Source: Caprimulgus europaeus (taxonomy: Eukaryota; Chordata; Aves; Caprimulgiformes; Caprimulgidae). Taken from it: a DNA stretch of 64,000 nucleotides. The stretch lies in NCBI GenBank assembly GCA_907165065.1, contig OU015530.1, positions 46,564,965 to 46,628,964 on the forward strand, in the 5' to 3' direction. The position numbers were made by a program, and so were the translations under genes. Under the pieces are notes generated by a model, which worked only from the letters and a program-made list of their open reading frames with translations, was not told the origin of the DNA and did no database searches. Positions 1 through 12,400 of the stretch are shown in pieces; positions within the stretch are counted from its first letter, which is position 1; the number at the start of each line of letters is the position of its first letter.

Positions 1-209
1 ACCCAACCCTTGCTGGTGGAGAACAGCAAAACACTTGCCTCATTAGGGAAACCAGTACTTCACAAGCAAATGAGGAGACTTCAGATCAGCTCCCACAATT
101 GCTTTCTTTCTTGCGACATCCTACAACCAGTGCTTACTAATGGAGCAAATTAATAAAAATAACTTGAAATAAATGTTCTTTTGCTGAGCCTCTATCTAAG
201 GTGCATTTT
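1..209. other. unique AT-rich flank
   Basis: Short unique stretch before the first CR1 copy. No gene, repeat or RNA is recognisable. Confidence 0.5.
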
Positions 210-575
210 CACAGAATCACGGAATCACAGAATGGTTGGGGTTGGAAGGGAACTCAGGAGATCATCTAGTCCAACCCCCCTGCTAAAGCAGGTTCCCTAC
301 TGCAGGTTGCACAGGAAAATTCCAGTGCTCCATCACCCTTACAGTAAAGAAGTTTTTCCTTAGTTTTGTATGGAACTTTAGGTGTTCCAGTTTTTGCCCA
401 TTGCCCCTTGTCCTGTCATCGGGTACTACTGAAAAAAGCCCCGCCCCATCCATTTGACTCCCACACTTCAGGTATTTATAGACATTGATAAGATCCCCTC
501 TCAATCTTCTCTTCTCCAGGTTGAAGAGTCCCAGCTCTCTCAGCCTTTCCTCATATGGGAGATGCTCCAGGCATC
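210..575 (-). mobile_element. CR1 LINE, 3' fragment with internal deletion
   Basis: On the minus strand this reads as the 3' end of a CR1 retrotransposon. It has the end of ORF2 (a frame reading [16 protein letters not shown]), the conserved tail block matching 'ggttggactagatgatctcc', and finally the tail repeat seen on the plus strand as 'cacagaatcacggaatcaca'. The copy is 5'-truncated at about 575, as usual for LINEs. Between the EHWN codons and the tail block it jumps straight to a segment near 310, so about 70 bp of the usual '[10 protein letters not shown]' region is missing. It is non-functional. The 60- and 73-codon frames here belong to this element and are not host genes. Confidence 0.93.
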
Positions 576-3500
576 ATAAGAGAAGTTGTGTCCTCTCTTT
601 CTGTTGAAGTCCCACCACACAGCATGTCTGCATTTCATGATAAAGATAGGCAAATAAAACAATCCTTTTGTTTTCTTAGCTCTCCCTTACTAAATGACTC
701 GCAGTCCTGCTTATCTCCTCAGTCACTGTTTTGGCACTTGCTTTGTGGCTGACTGTTGCTTGAGGTGAAGAACAAACTGGATGCCTCTCAGAACACCATC
801 ATTTCATTTTTTTCAGAAAGGTTCTGTTGTCCCTTTATCTGATGTCTCTACCTAAATCTCCAATAAAGTTAACATTTAACAAGAATCAAAAGGAGGTGTA
901 TCTGACAGTTACAATATTTAAAAAATTAAAATCACACCTTAAATGTTCTTTTCCCAAATTTAATCAACAGCATTGCAGAAAAGCTACCTTTACCTTGCTT
1001 GCAGTGTAATGTGGTAAGAGGGATAGCTCTACAGAGAATTATGTGCTGGAACAACTGGAAAAATTATTTATAGTGTAGAAGAAGAGTAATGGAAAAAAAA
1101 AATAAAAAGAAGGGAATCAGAGAATGCAATGCAATCAAAATCCAGGCAAGGATTTAAGTTCTGCAGTTTTACACTGGGTTATGAATCCTGAAAGGTGCCT
1201 TGGCTTGTATTCAGACCCAGCTTTATAATCAACAGAAATATTGAAGCCATTAAATGGAGACGATTGGTTAGGCACAATAGAGATTTAGACAGGGGTTAAT
1301 TTGCTTCTGAAGCATGACAGAATTGTGCCATTATTCCTAGTTTACACCACTTTTAAAGAGTGATAGTTTATGATATCCAGGTCACTGAATTTGGTATGAG
1401 CTCATCTCCAGCTTGGAGATGATTGTGAGGGGACCTGTTAAAAAGAGATATTTTGTAACCACATGCTCACCAGCCCCTGTTAAAAGCAAATCCTGCATTG
1501 CTCTTGCAACCAGCAGTCAGACTATCCTTTCCTACTTCTTGTCAGCTAGCAATAAAACACCAGATGGTGTCCTTCCAAAAATAAATTCATTATAGTTTCA
1601 TTCTGGGTTTTCTTAAAGAATTTAGAGACAGAACTTCAGCTAATGCAAATCAACACAGTGCTGTTGAAGTCAGTGCAGCTATGACATTTTATACCATCTG
1701 AGTATTATGAACTAATATTTTTAACTTTTGGAAGGAATACTATATCTTTTCTCCCCACATTTAACAAGTTTAATTACATGTTTTATGTTAGCCACCTTAC
1801 CCAGAATTCGTGGCCGGTGTTCCTTGGTAGACAGCAATTCACAGGCCATGTCTTCTGTGTATTGAATTAGACTAATTCACTGTTAAGTCTCCTGTAACCA
1901 TTATCATTTAATGTCTTTGTTTATCACTGTCTGAGACTCTAGGACAGCCATTAGCTTCCCCTGGTGACACGCAGGACTATTCATGCAAGAATATTTTAAG
2001 AGCCACTGGTATCTGAAAAACCTTGTGATGCTTATGGTTCATGTGTGTTTAGTTTCCCTGATTTCAACCATCAAATGAGGACAGAAGTCTTCAATTGTAC
2101 CCTTAACCTAGACAGATAAATAATTTCATAGTAAAGCATCTTAAAGAAGCCTTGAAAATGCTTCAGATAAATCAATTAAGTCTCCATTCAGAATTGTTAT
2201 TATGCCCTAGCAATTAGTCATTGTTTAGGCAAACTCTGCATACTTATCTTGCTTATATATCACTCCTTCCAGCCTCACAATAACTTTTGTTCTCTTTCTC
2301 CAAGCTCCCTTCAGCTTATATGTGTCTTTCTGTTCCCAGAAGTGAGCATGAGTTTGCTTACAGGTGGAAAGCCAAAAAGTTACAAACATCTACAGAGCTA
2401 CAAACCACAAAACAGGGAGTCTCTGCCACCCTATTCCACACATGAATATTAAAATAGCTAAACACACACTACTGGTAGTCAGTACCAGCTGCACAATATG
2501 TGGGTAATAGTAGCCCAAGAGGGAAAAGGCAATCATTGAATCTGTCTTTATCATTTATCATGTATCCTCACAAGAACACTTTTATCCAGTTCTCATACCA
2601 TAAATAAAATTATTCCACCAACTGCTGCTCTTTCATATGCCTTGCCTTCCAGTGTTGGGGAGCATCAATGTGAAAGAGACTTTTAAGAACTCATTTTTAG
2701 CATTCCCAAAATTAACTAGCTTGTTTTCTGCAAGCAGATGGGGCGTGACCTGGGATTTGGAATTCAGCTGCTTCTCAGGCAAAATATTCTTTAAAAAATC
2801 TCCCAAGAAGGGATGTAGGAAGGAAACAGGTGCTTTCAGTAAAACAGCAGCACTTATTTATCAAAGATGCAAGGAGAAGATAATCAATTTTATTCTTCCT
2901 ATTTGTTGATAGAGCTAAAAAACAAAAGAGAGTGGTATTGGGTGCCACAGTGACATCCAAGATGACACATTTGTGAAGCTTCATCCAGACCTTTTAGGAA
3001 TCAAACTCATCAAGCCTAGATTAATAAAATCAACTTTTTCCACGTCTTTCCAAAATGTGTACAGCTTTGTTCTGCTCTGATGACGTACGTAGTGTCAGAT
3101 GGCTTCATCCCTGACCCCTGCATGGCCACCCATCCTTGTGAGGCTCACACTCACGAGCAGTCTCCTAGTATGAGCCCACAAGCTCAGGCTCACAGCTATA
3201 GGAGCCTCAGGCCATGGTGGAGTTGGAGGTGATGCTGCAAGGCACAGAGCTTGTGTGTTAGTATCCTGTGTGCTCCGCATTATGTAATGGGGGCATTCTG
3301 ACAAAATGTATCTTTCCACCTTTTTTAATTTCTCTCACCACCATTAACCTACTGCAACTCTAGGTACTACTTATTCACATCTTTCTAAGCTTTGCTTTAC
3401 AGTATAAAATTTTATCCCTGGTCTGATCATGTGTGATCTAAATATGGCATTTCTTTTTTCATCTGAGCACCAAAAACGTTGAGCTAAACAACAGCAGCAA

Positions 3501-5177
3501 CAATGCCTTTGTGTTTTAAATACCGGCTTACTCTGCCGTCTATGATTTCTTATCTTGCCTTTTAGGACAAAATTTGATAGACAATGTCTTCCTTAAGCAC
3601 AGATTTATCCAGCTTTTGGTCACCTGGTGACAAATAGTTCTTCTCCTCAAGTTACATTCGCCCCATTGATTTGCCTAATTTTCATTTATTCTAAAACCCT
3701 GTTTACCATTTGGTAGTGCAAAGAGGGCTTCTTGCACCACGTATCAAGATGGGGAGGCATCAGAGGTTAATACATAAGTAACAATTAAACACCGTCCTTA
3801 AAAATGTTACATCATTACTTTTGTAATAAGTCAGAAAAATGCACCTTTTCCTGCAATTGTTAATCTTTCCTGTGTATCTATATCTCAACCACTGCTGAGT
3901 AAAGGCTTTTATTATTTATTTTCTTAATGGAAACATACTGTTTTTTTTATTTTGTCTTTATTTTAACTGTTTTTTCTGAGAAGGACTAATTCCAAGGAGA
4001 GCGTTACAGGCTGTATAGGCTCCGTTGTATTTTTCATGCACAGAGGCACATTATAGATCAAAAAGAAGCGAAAATGCTGGGTTTGTTTTAGGTTTCATTT
4101 TACAGTCAGGATGGTGAATACATCTGTTCGTGTCACTAGCCTAGAATATATCATTTTATGGTTCTCAGAGGTTATTTATAATTGAATTATAGGATGTTTC
4201 ATTATTATTTGGAATGGTATTTACAGAAGGCAATACTAAGCTCGGTAGTTCACTTGTGACCAAGAATGTGAAGAAAACACCTTATAATTCATTTTTAAGT
4301 ACCCTCTAGAAATCATATACTGTATGGTAGTGTTGAAAAAAGGAAGAAATAGAAATTTTTAAGTTATTTGTATTATGATCTTTAATCAATGTTATATACA
4401 TACAGCCTGGCACACAGTAACAAAGAACAGGCAGGTTACAATGAACAGTACTCCATTTTTTGGTTTTAGATTTCATCTTAAGCTGGTCCTGATTTTATAC
4501 ACCAGGGCACTTCCCTGATGTATATTACAGACAGATTTTGAAGCAAAAAAAGGAAAAAGTGGCTTTCTCCTCCAGTACTTCCAGCCAGAAATGGAAGTGC
4601 AAAGGGTCATCTGAGCTCTTGTATGATTCACAACAGAGTGGCAGAGCCATCAAGGGTCATCTGGGAGATTTCTTCCTTGTCTGAGGAAGATGGTTTCTCT
4701 TCCTCTGGGGGTTTATCAGCCACGCACTACCCCCACACCAAACCCATGTCACCTCAGCTGCTGTGAACAGCCACAGCCCCATTCCTCCCATGGGGATCAG
4801 GGGCTGGTGAGCGCTCATCAGAGGAATCCAGAACCCAAATCCCAGGACTGACACCACTCATTGCCCAAGGTTTAAAATGGCACTATAGTTTGAGATTTAA
4901 AGGTATTGGTAAATTCAACAGCAGCATTAAATTTCAATTTCTGTTGTTTCCCTCACACACTGTGAAAAGTTACTTCAGAGCTAGAAAAAATAGTCAGTGT
5001 TTTTTTCACAAGCCATTGCACAAATAAATATGTAGCAGAAAATGGGTATAGATGTCTCTCTTACTTTCCTTAATAGGACTAAACACCAAAAAAAGAAGCT
5101 TGTACATTCCGATCTGGTAACAAAAATGCAATCCTGTTCCTGAACAATATAAATAGCCAGAAACACAACTGATGGCA
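576..5177. other. unique AT-rich DNA, no gene recognised
   Basis: About 4.6 kb without a recognisable repeat family or gene. Open frames of 60-90 codons here show no protein signature and several lack an ATG. The only exon-like piece worth recording is at 1801-1854. A mildly GC-richer patch at about 3080-3300 and another at 4620-4860 have no assignable function. Confidence 0.5.
1801..1854 (-). other. weak candidate coding exon
   Basis: On the minus strand a 54-nt segment lies between an acceptor (…ttcaatacacag) and a good donor (CTGG|gtaagg). One frame reads DMACELLSTKEHRPRILG, entering after 2 nt and leaving 1 nt over; a second frame is also open. The segment holds three CpGs in an AT-rich setting, which is unusual for local intergenic DNA. 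Against it, the acceptor has a poor pyrimidine tract, and pairs of this quality are common by chance. No gene is recognised. Confidence 0.12.
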
Positions 5178-5352
<175 letters not shown>

Positions 5353-8300
5353 ATGTTATTCGCTCTCGCCTTGTCCTTTGTCTATCTGGACAATAAATAG
5401 TCTGGAGAAGGAACAATATATTGTTGTATATTTGTAAAATGCACAGCAGAAAAGAGCCCTTATCTTGACTGGATCCTCAGAAGTAGAATACTGAACTTAA
5501 TGGTAAAAATTAATTCAGTGTAGAGGAATTATTTTTACTTACCCCAAATGAAAATTTGACCCATTCAAACTGAAGTTACTGACAATATTTGTTTGTAAAA
5601 TCAGTGTTTTGCAATGCAAACCAGAACCAGTCAGCTCACAGAGAAAGACAGTAAGGAAATAAAGAATGAAAAAAAGGAACAGAACAGAATAAATAACATC
5701 CTGTAAGTTGTCTCACATAGGGGAGGAAATACTGGAAATATGCAGTCTTGTCTTTGGGGAAATGCTGACATATTATTTTGTTTTTCTAGTCTGGGGCTAT
5801 TATTAGAGACAATTAATTTACAGAATGTGTGCAAATCACTCATCTGTGGATTGAGATAATGGATTATCAAAGAAAATTTTCATAGAAAAGAGCTGTGAAT
5901 GCTTAGGTGTCCATCATGACTGATAAATTGTACAGACCTGATTTGTCCAGCTTTACTTCAGACACTTTCAGTTTCCCTGTTTATAGGAATTGTTGTTGAC
6001 ATCAGCAGGGATTCACCGTTCTCTGAGAAATTCTGCATCTTACATATGCTCCTTAGTAAGCCCAGTGCATGTGGCAGTGGGAACAGCTAAACAAAATAAC
6101 GATTTATGGGTTACACAGAACACTCACTTCTATCTGAAGAAAGAGCAAGTGGAGGGCATCCAGAGCTGCTTGGGAGCTACAGAAGGGCAAGCCTGATTGT
6201 TGTACTCTACAGATAAAATTTTTAATATTTTTTTCCCTTTGCAGCTTCGTGACTTCATTTTTATTATTTGGTGAGAAGTTTGCTGCATGCATGAAAAAAT
6301 ATTTCTATCAGGAGGGAAGACTGGTTGGTTTACTCAAGAAGTAGAAGCCAAGTGCTCAGTGCTTCACTGGGCAGTAGTTCTTGGGAAAAGGACTGTGAAA
6401 GTTAAATGAGATACTTAGGTATCAGGAGGCATTTGCAGTGAACTGACAACTCACACACATCAAGGAAAGTATTTTATACGATCAGCCCACACGGCAGTGG
6501 CACATGACCTGCGTTGTATTGCATTACCTGACGTGGGCCATGCTCCTGTCACGTAATCGGAAATGTGGACTTTAGGGAAACTCTCTCTAGGTCCCACACC
6601 TCTCAGTTTAATAACTGGCAGTTTTAATGGTCTATGGGATATATTTTCTTAGGAAAAAAGTATGCTTTTCCTGCATTGCACTGAAATTAACCTAACCTAA
6701 AAATGTTGCAAAAAATGTAATTAATACAAGCTAGCTGGACAAAATCAGCCCTGAATACCTTTAGAGTTTGTATTTTAACCTTCTAAAGTATGTGGAGGCT
6801 ATAAAAAAAAAATGCTAGAACATTTCCAAATAGACTGGAAAATTTTGTTTTGATTTTGATGTGAAACACTTTCACATGTTTACTTTCTCCTCTGGAAAAT
6901 AAAGAAATGGAAGAAAGAAGGGGGGTTATTCCCCTCTTCTTTCCAAAAAGAAAGTCTGTTATTTCTGATGTCACTGGAAAATTTCAAAAGATAAGATTAC
7001 AATGTTTTATAAAAGTCCACAAAACATTCACTTTCTTCAACACAGAAGAATATACTGCTAGAGAAAATCGCACCTTGCAGAGAGCTTTAAAGATGCTGTT
7101 GTTTCTTATTGCTTGTGCTGTTGATTCATAGGTCGTCAAAGACTATTCTTGATGACCCATAAGGTGTATGGGCAGGTTAACCCTGCAGCAGAGTATATTT
7201 ATTCAAAATTATTCTGATGATTTTTTTTTTTTTTTTTTCAATTTGTTATCTGTTGTTTGCTTATGGTCCAGATGTGCAATGAGCAAGTCTGGGGCTGCCC
7301 TGACGTGTGACCTGATCCATCTCTGGTCACAAATCTGAACACAGTGTTGCACAGGAAAATAATACCAGTGCCATCACTTTTGTGATCCTTCATGCCAGAA
7401 AAAGGCATATCTGTGCCTGGCAGATGGGCCAGAGTACCAAAGAGGCTGTGTGGGTGACGGTGGCCTGTATGGTCAGTTAGGGTAGGAGCCAACTGCATGA
7501 CACCCATACTTAGTACATGGGACTTGATGAATCTGCCAGGACACTGAAAAGAAACCAAGAGCAGATTAAAATGCCCCATGAAAGACTTAGCTTTCTAGAA
7601 AATAATTTCAGGGGCCACAAGGTGATTCATGATCTTCTGCATTCAGAGGCAAATGCATTTCTAACTGTCTTGCACAAAACTGTACCTACAATGCCTTCAA
7701 TCCAGGCTCTCTGAATTTAAAAACTGGAGACTGAAAAAATGAATCAGGAGGAGAGAGTAATTAGAGTTGAGATGTCATACTAAATCACAGGCCCTGGTGA
7801 GTCAAGCAGCTTGCTTCTGACAGCACCAGTTGGATGCAATGAATAGTGGACAGTGGTAGAGTTTAATATTTTAGCACCTGCTTTATTTTGCATGCAAGAA
7901 ACCAGCTACACATTCACATTTAAATAAGTCTGCAGTTCCAGGCAGCTTTTTCAGGGGAGAACTGCCTACTGCCTGTTAGCTCCCAAATGGCCACTTTAAA
8001 CCTCTGCAAAGCCAAAGGGTAAGTTACAAACAGGACTGGCAAAATGACATAGGAATGAAAAATGGCAGAAACCTTTTGTGTTTTGCAAAAGTTACTGATG
8101 TTCATATATATGGTTTGGCTTTGAGGTTTTTTTCAGGTGACAGTACTGTTGTAGAGGGTCTACTTTGTACAGACAATGAAAAATGAGGACACGGAGAAAA
8201 AAAACACCGTTTAGTCTCAGTCAAGCCTATAACCTGTTTTTTAGGGCTGTCATCTGAATAGCTGACAGTTTTAATGCTTCTTAGCTGCTGGGGATCTCAA

Positions 8301-8930
8301 TACAAAATTTTGTGGTAAACTTTCTGTGTATGTGCATGCAAATACATAAAATTCAATGTGTATGTATTTGATATGTATGGGTATGCAGCAGCTTAAAAGA
8401 ACAATATTGCACAAAACAAGAACAGCACAGGTTATTCATCAAGAAATAGAAACAAAATGATAATATTTTGTTGTTACACATCTAGAAAGGAAAAAAAAAA
8501 GGTCATTTACTTGTAAAAGATCTTGTGACTTTTTCCTATGTGCCTCTTATTGATCTCAGACCTCATTATCTATCCCTGTAAAACTGGGTTCAGTCCCACT
8601 GGTGGATGACTACTGTGCAGGGTCAGTGCACTCCCTATTCGGGTGTCTCCTTCCTGCTCCAGCATCTTGTGCTGCTGGGCTTGGTGTCAGCATGCACAGT
8701 GTCTGTGCTTCATGTAAGAGCAAAATAATACAGAGATTTTACCAAGGGATATAAACAGCTGTTGGGGACAGACCCCACCATCCCCAAGGAAAGAGCCATC
8801 TCAACATGAGGTGTGGAAGGAACACCTGAGGTTCATCGAGCTGCTTCACATCATAAATGCCATTCAGAATTGGGATGAGTTTCTGTTGCTATTATCAGGG
8901 AACAATTTAGTTTTCATAAATTAAAAAAAA
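5353..8930. other. unique AT-rich DNA, no gene recognised
   Basis: No repeat family or gene is identifiable. It contains an 18-T run at 7221-7238. A chance-level exon-like piece at about 7979-8017 (plus) ends in a strong donor, AGG|gtaagt. Confidence 0.5.
7221..7238 (+). repeat. poly(T) run, 18 T
   Basis: A homopolymer that abuts a 113-codon minus-strand open frame (7579 to 7238), so on the minus strand it looks like a poly(A) tail directly after a stop codon. No AATAAA signal, target-site duplication or known protein was seen, so it is recorded only as a homopolymer. Confidence 0.9.
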
Positions 8931-9031
8931 AGAAATAAAATAAAATAAAATAAAATAAAATAAAATAAAATAAAATAAAATAAAATAAAATAAAATAAAA
9001 TAAAATAAAATAAAATAAAATAAAATAAAAA
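8931..9031 (+). repeat. (TAAAA)n microsatellite
   Basis: About 19 near-perfect TAAAA units follow an A-rich leader. This may be an expanded A-rich retroposon tail, but no element body is recognisable beside it. Confidence 0.97.
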
Positions 9032-9376
9032 TTAAAGAATTTTTAATTACAGCTAGGCTTTAACTCTTGTTCAGACTTCTAGAAAGCAATCAACAGGAGT
9101 TTTTTTTATGATTATTACAATGTGTCCTTTGCTGAAGCTGTGAAAGGGGATGTTTGATCTTTGATTTCATTTAAGAACGTGCAACTAGCCTATTTCATTG
9201 ACAATACAATTGAACTTTAAATTATTATGTATTTTTGGCTACTATCAATATATCTAATAAGTGTTGAATGTTAACTTTTTCAGTGCTGGATATTACCTTA
9301 CTGAATATAGTAGAATCAATATAATTGTCTATAATGTAGTAATTGAACCAACTGACTCTGCAGTGTTCCTTGTTTC
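9032..9376. other. unique spacer between microsatellites
   Basis: Unique AT-rich sequence; nothing recognised. Confidence 0.5.
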
Positions 9377-9411
9377 CATAAAATAAATAAATAAATAAAT
9401 AAAGAAATAAA
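9377..9411 (+). repeat. (TAAA)n short microsatellite
   Basis: Five to seven TAAA units with one interrupting G ('aataaagaaataaaa'). Confidence 0.9.
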
Positions 9412-12400
9412 ATCATTCAGGTACAAGAATGCATAGAGAAAATGTCAAGACTATGATTAAAGCCCATAATAGAAATGCAATTTGAAAATCTGTCTTATTC
9501 TATGAGGGCAGACTTTGATCTCAGTTATTTTGAGAAGTTGCCATTGCAATCAATGCACCAGACCAGCAGGTAGGGATTAGAGGACATTTCTTATTGGTCT
9601 GTGTAAACAACCTCTATTCAAAATGGATTGAATTCAGCGCCCAAGGGCTTTGGATTGGTAAGACATTCCTACATCCCATCTGCGCAGAATGACACCACAT
9701 CCTGTACTGTCACAGCGGTAGCTTTCCTGCCCTGAAACGCGCCCTACCCTAAACCTTGCTGACCATGTTCATCTCCCTCCACTCCTTCCACGGAATTCTG
9801 CGAATGGGAGTGATGGCTCAGTGTCAAGCTGCTCCCCTTTGTCCCCCTCCACTTTTTTCAAGAGCTTTTCCCTTCCTGATGATGGTAAAGTGCAACCCTT
9901 GAGTTTCGCCATTTCAGAAGACAGCAGAGACTGTAAAGAGTATGATGAGTTTACATGGTATTCAGTAGGGCTAAATATAGCCTTTAAAAAATATTTTTAG
10001 TTTCTTTCCATTATCCCTGGCATTCAGAAGTGCAAGAATATCAGTGATGCACTATGAAACTAAAATTATAATGAAATCGTTGAATTAATCTTCTTTTGTC
10101 TTCATCATCCAGTGCAGGATGTCTTCACAAAGTACTTAGCAGTTCATTTAGATCCCAGGTGTATTTGGCTGTTGATGCAGACAGGTTGTATTTATGTGAA
10201 TGTGGTGACCAAGAGCCTTAACTATCAGCCAGGATTACTGTGAGCTACAAAATAATTTTTTCAGTTTTTCTTAATTTTCAAATCTTTTTTTTTTTTTTTT
10301 CCAGTGAAAGCACAAATCTCTCTCCTACGAATGTAAACCATATTTTCAGACACCCTTCAAATACCTTGAAGACCTGTTTACTCTGGAGTCCAGACAACCT
10401 GCACAAGAATCTGGCTACAAATCTCTAGAAAAACTGTAAACAAAAGCAAATAGAAAAAGTAAAAAAAACAAAACCAAAAACATAGAGAAAAAGACTTTGG
10501 GGTTTCCTGGGAAACAGAATTTCTGTTTAATAAGAAATTTTGACATAATGAATGTTCATCCTGATTTGTAATGGAAAATGTTAACAGTACCCACCCAGTG
10601 TTATTAAAAACAATACAGATAATAAAGAATTAAAATAATTCTGTGATGTTATTTGATCATTAACCATGGTATTTATCTTAACAGTAGTTTAATATATGAG
10701 ATATACATATTACAAAATTAATTATTTAATAACAGTGTTACATTGTTTATATTTTAAAATAATAATGTTTGCAGTAATATTGTTGAAATAGTACTTCAAT
10801 GTTCACGTTTTTCTAGTGATAATATGTCAAAACCTATGGTCTTGCACAATGCCTCCTTTCAAGCCTGCTCAGGATTTCTGATACAAACCTGAAATTTCCC
10901 AGGATATCATGATGTTCCACTGAGTGTTTTCACACTCTTCTTTTGCCAGGTATGTACACTGAAGGTAATTTAACTTCTTTTCTCTGGAGTTTTTATTGTG
11001 CAGCCTCATCCTCATACAGCTTCTGGACCTACACAGATTCTATACAGGGGGGACGAGTGCAAGAATCGTTTTGCAGTATTAATCATTTAAAATCGGCAAA
11101 CACTGCAACACCATTCCTCAGTGTGACTGAAGCTTTTCCCTGGCACTGGACTCACGCTGGACTGGTGATTACAATGATACCTCCAGCTTGTACTTAGACG
11201 GCAGAGAATTATCATCTGTCACCTGCATGTCTAGGAATCAAGTTAGAGCTGCTTCTCTCCTTGATGCCAGCTGAAGACATGTGAATTCACTAAGAAATAA
11301 AAATTTTAACCAATACTCTTGTCCAGCATCTGTGGAACTAATTTTCCCTTTGCTTAATTTGTTAGATCTTGCTAGTTAGGAATTTACTTGCTTGCCCTGA
11401 CAATTTCCAGCCTGGCACAAACTTTTCAGCAAAAGTGGTCATTTTTAATCTTTCTGCTTAAATAAACATTGGCTAAGTTGGCCTCTGATCCAAGCCATGG
11501 TGGCTGGTTGACCTGCTGCGTTACGTGTGGAGCTAGCACAGCATGCCCATCCTCTAGGCACTAAGATCCAGCGTCCTTTCTTGTCTTTTGTCACCTCATA
11601 GGCTGTTGCGTTAATATGCAGACCGTTACTACTTTGCTGATGAGACAGACTGCCGAGGATCAATATGTCTCTGCATTTGTCAGCCCTGTATACCCCAGAG
11701 TTAAGTTCTCAGCTCTGCTGCCAGTGCTCATGTCCTGCTGTGTAATCTCAGGGAACTGTCGATTCCTTATGCAGCGTGTCCGTACACCAGGCTTGGTGGG
11801 GCACTTTGCAGAAAAAGTAGGAAAAATCCAAATGTCGCATTTGTTTGGCTCCCACTGCTTGAGTAATAGTAGGTGCAGCCAGAATACCAGAGGACAGCTT
11901 GCTTACGGGGTCACTGCAGCTCAACAGCTAACCATTGATGTTGTCAGGCAGACTTGGGAAAAATGCCCAAATACTATCAACTAGAGGACATTGCAATTTA
12001 ATGAAAGACAAAAAAAAAAATCAAGATTAAAAAAAGAAGAAAGGTAAACTCCCTGGTCAAACATAATAAAGAAAAGAAGAGATCTAATAGCACTTTTCTT
12101 TCCGCCCCCCTCCCCCCCCTTGCTGTTCACTTTTTCCATGCCTTTGTCTTAATGCAGTAGCTTTAGGGAAAACAGCACGGGGATTCATGGGAACTGAATA
12201 CAGTAACATCAGCTACCAAAAAACCTCTTAATTATAGATCGAGTTTTTAAGAGACAAAAGCCCATCTCACTACAACAGCCAATATTCTTGACATTGTTAA
12301 CTGATGTGACGTAAAATCAAGTATACTGCCTTCTTTCTTTTTTTACAAGATGCCTTTTCCTAGATTTTTTTTAGAAATAGGTGTTTCTTTGCAAATGTTA

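Noticed and set aside
11616-11984. 122-codon ATG frame
   Set aside because: No recognisable motif or flanking signals; a length expected by chance in 64 kb.
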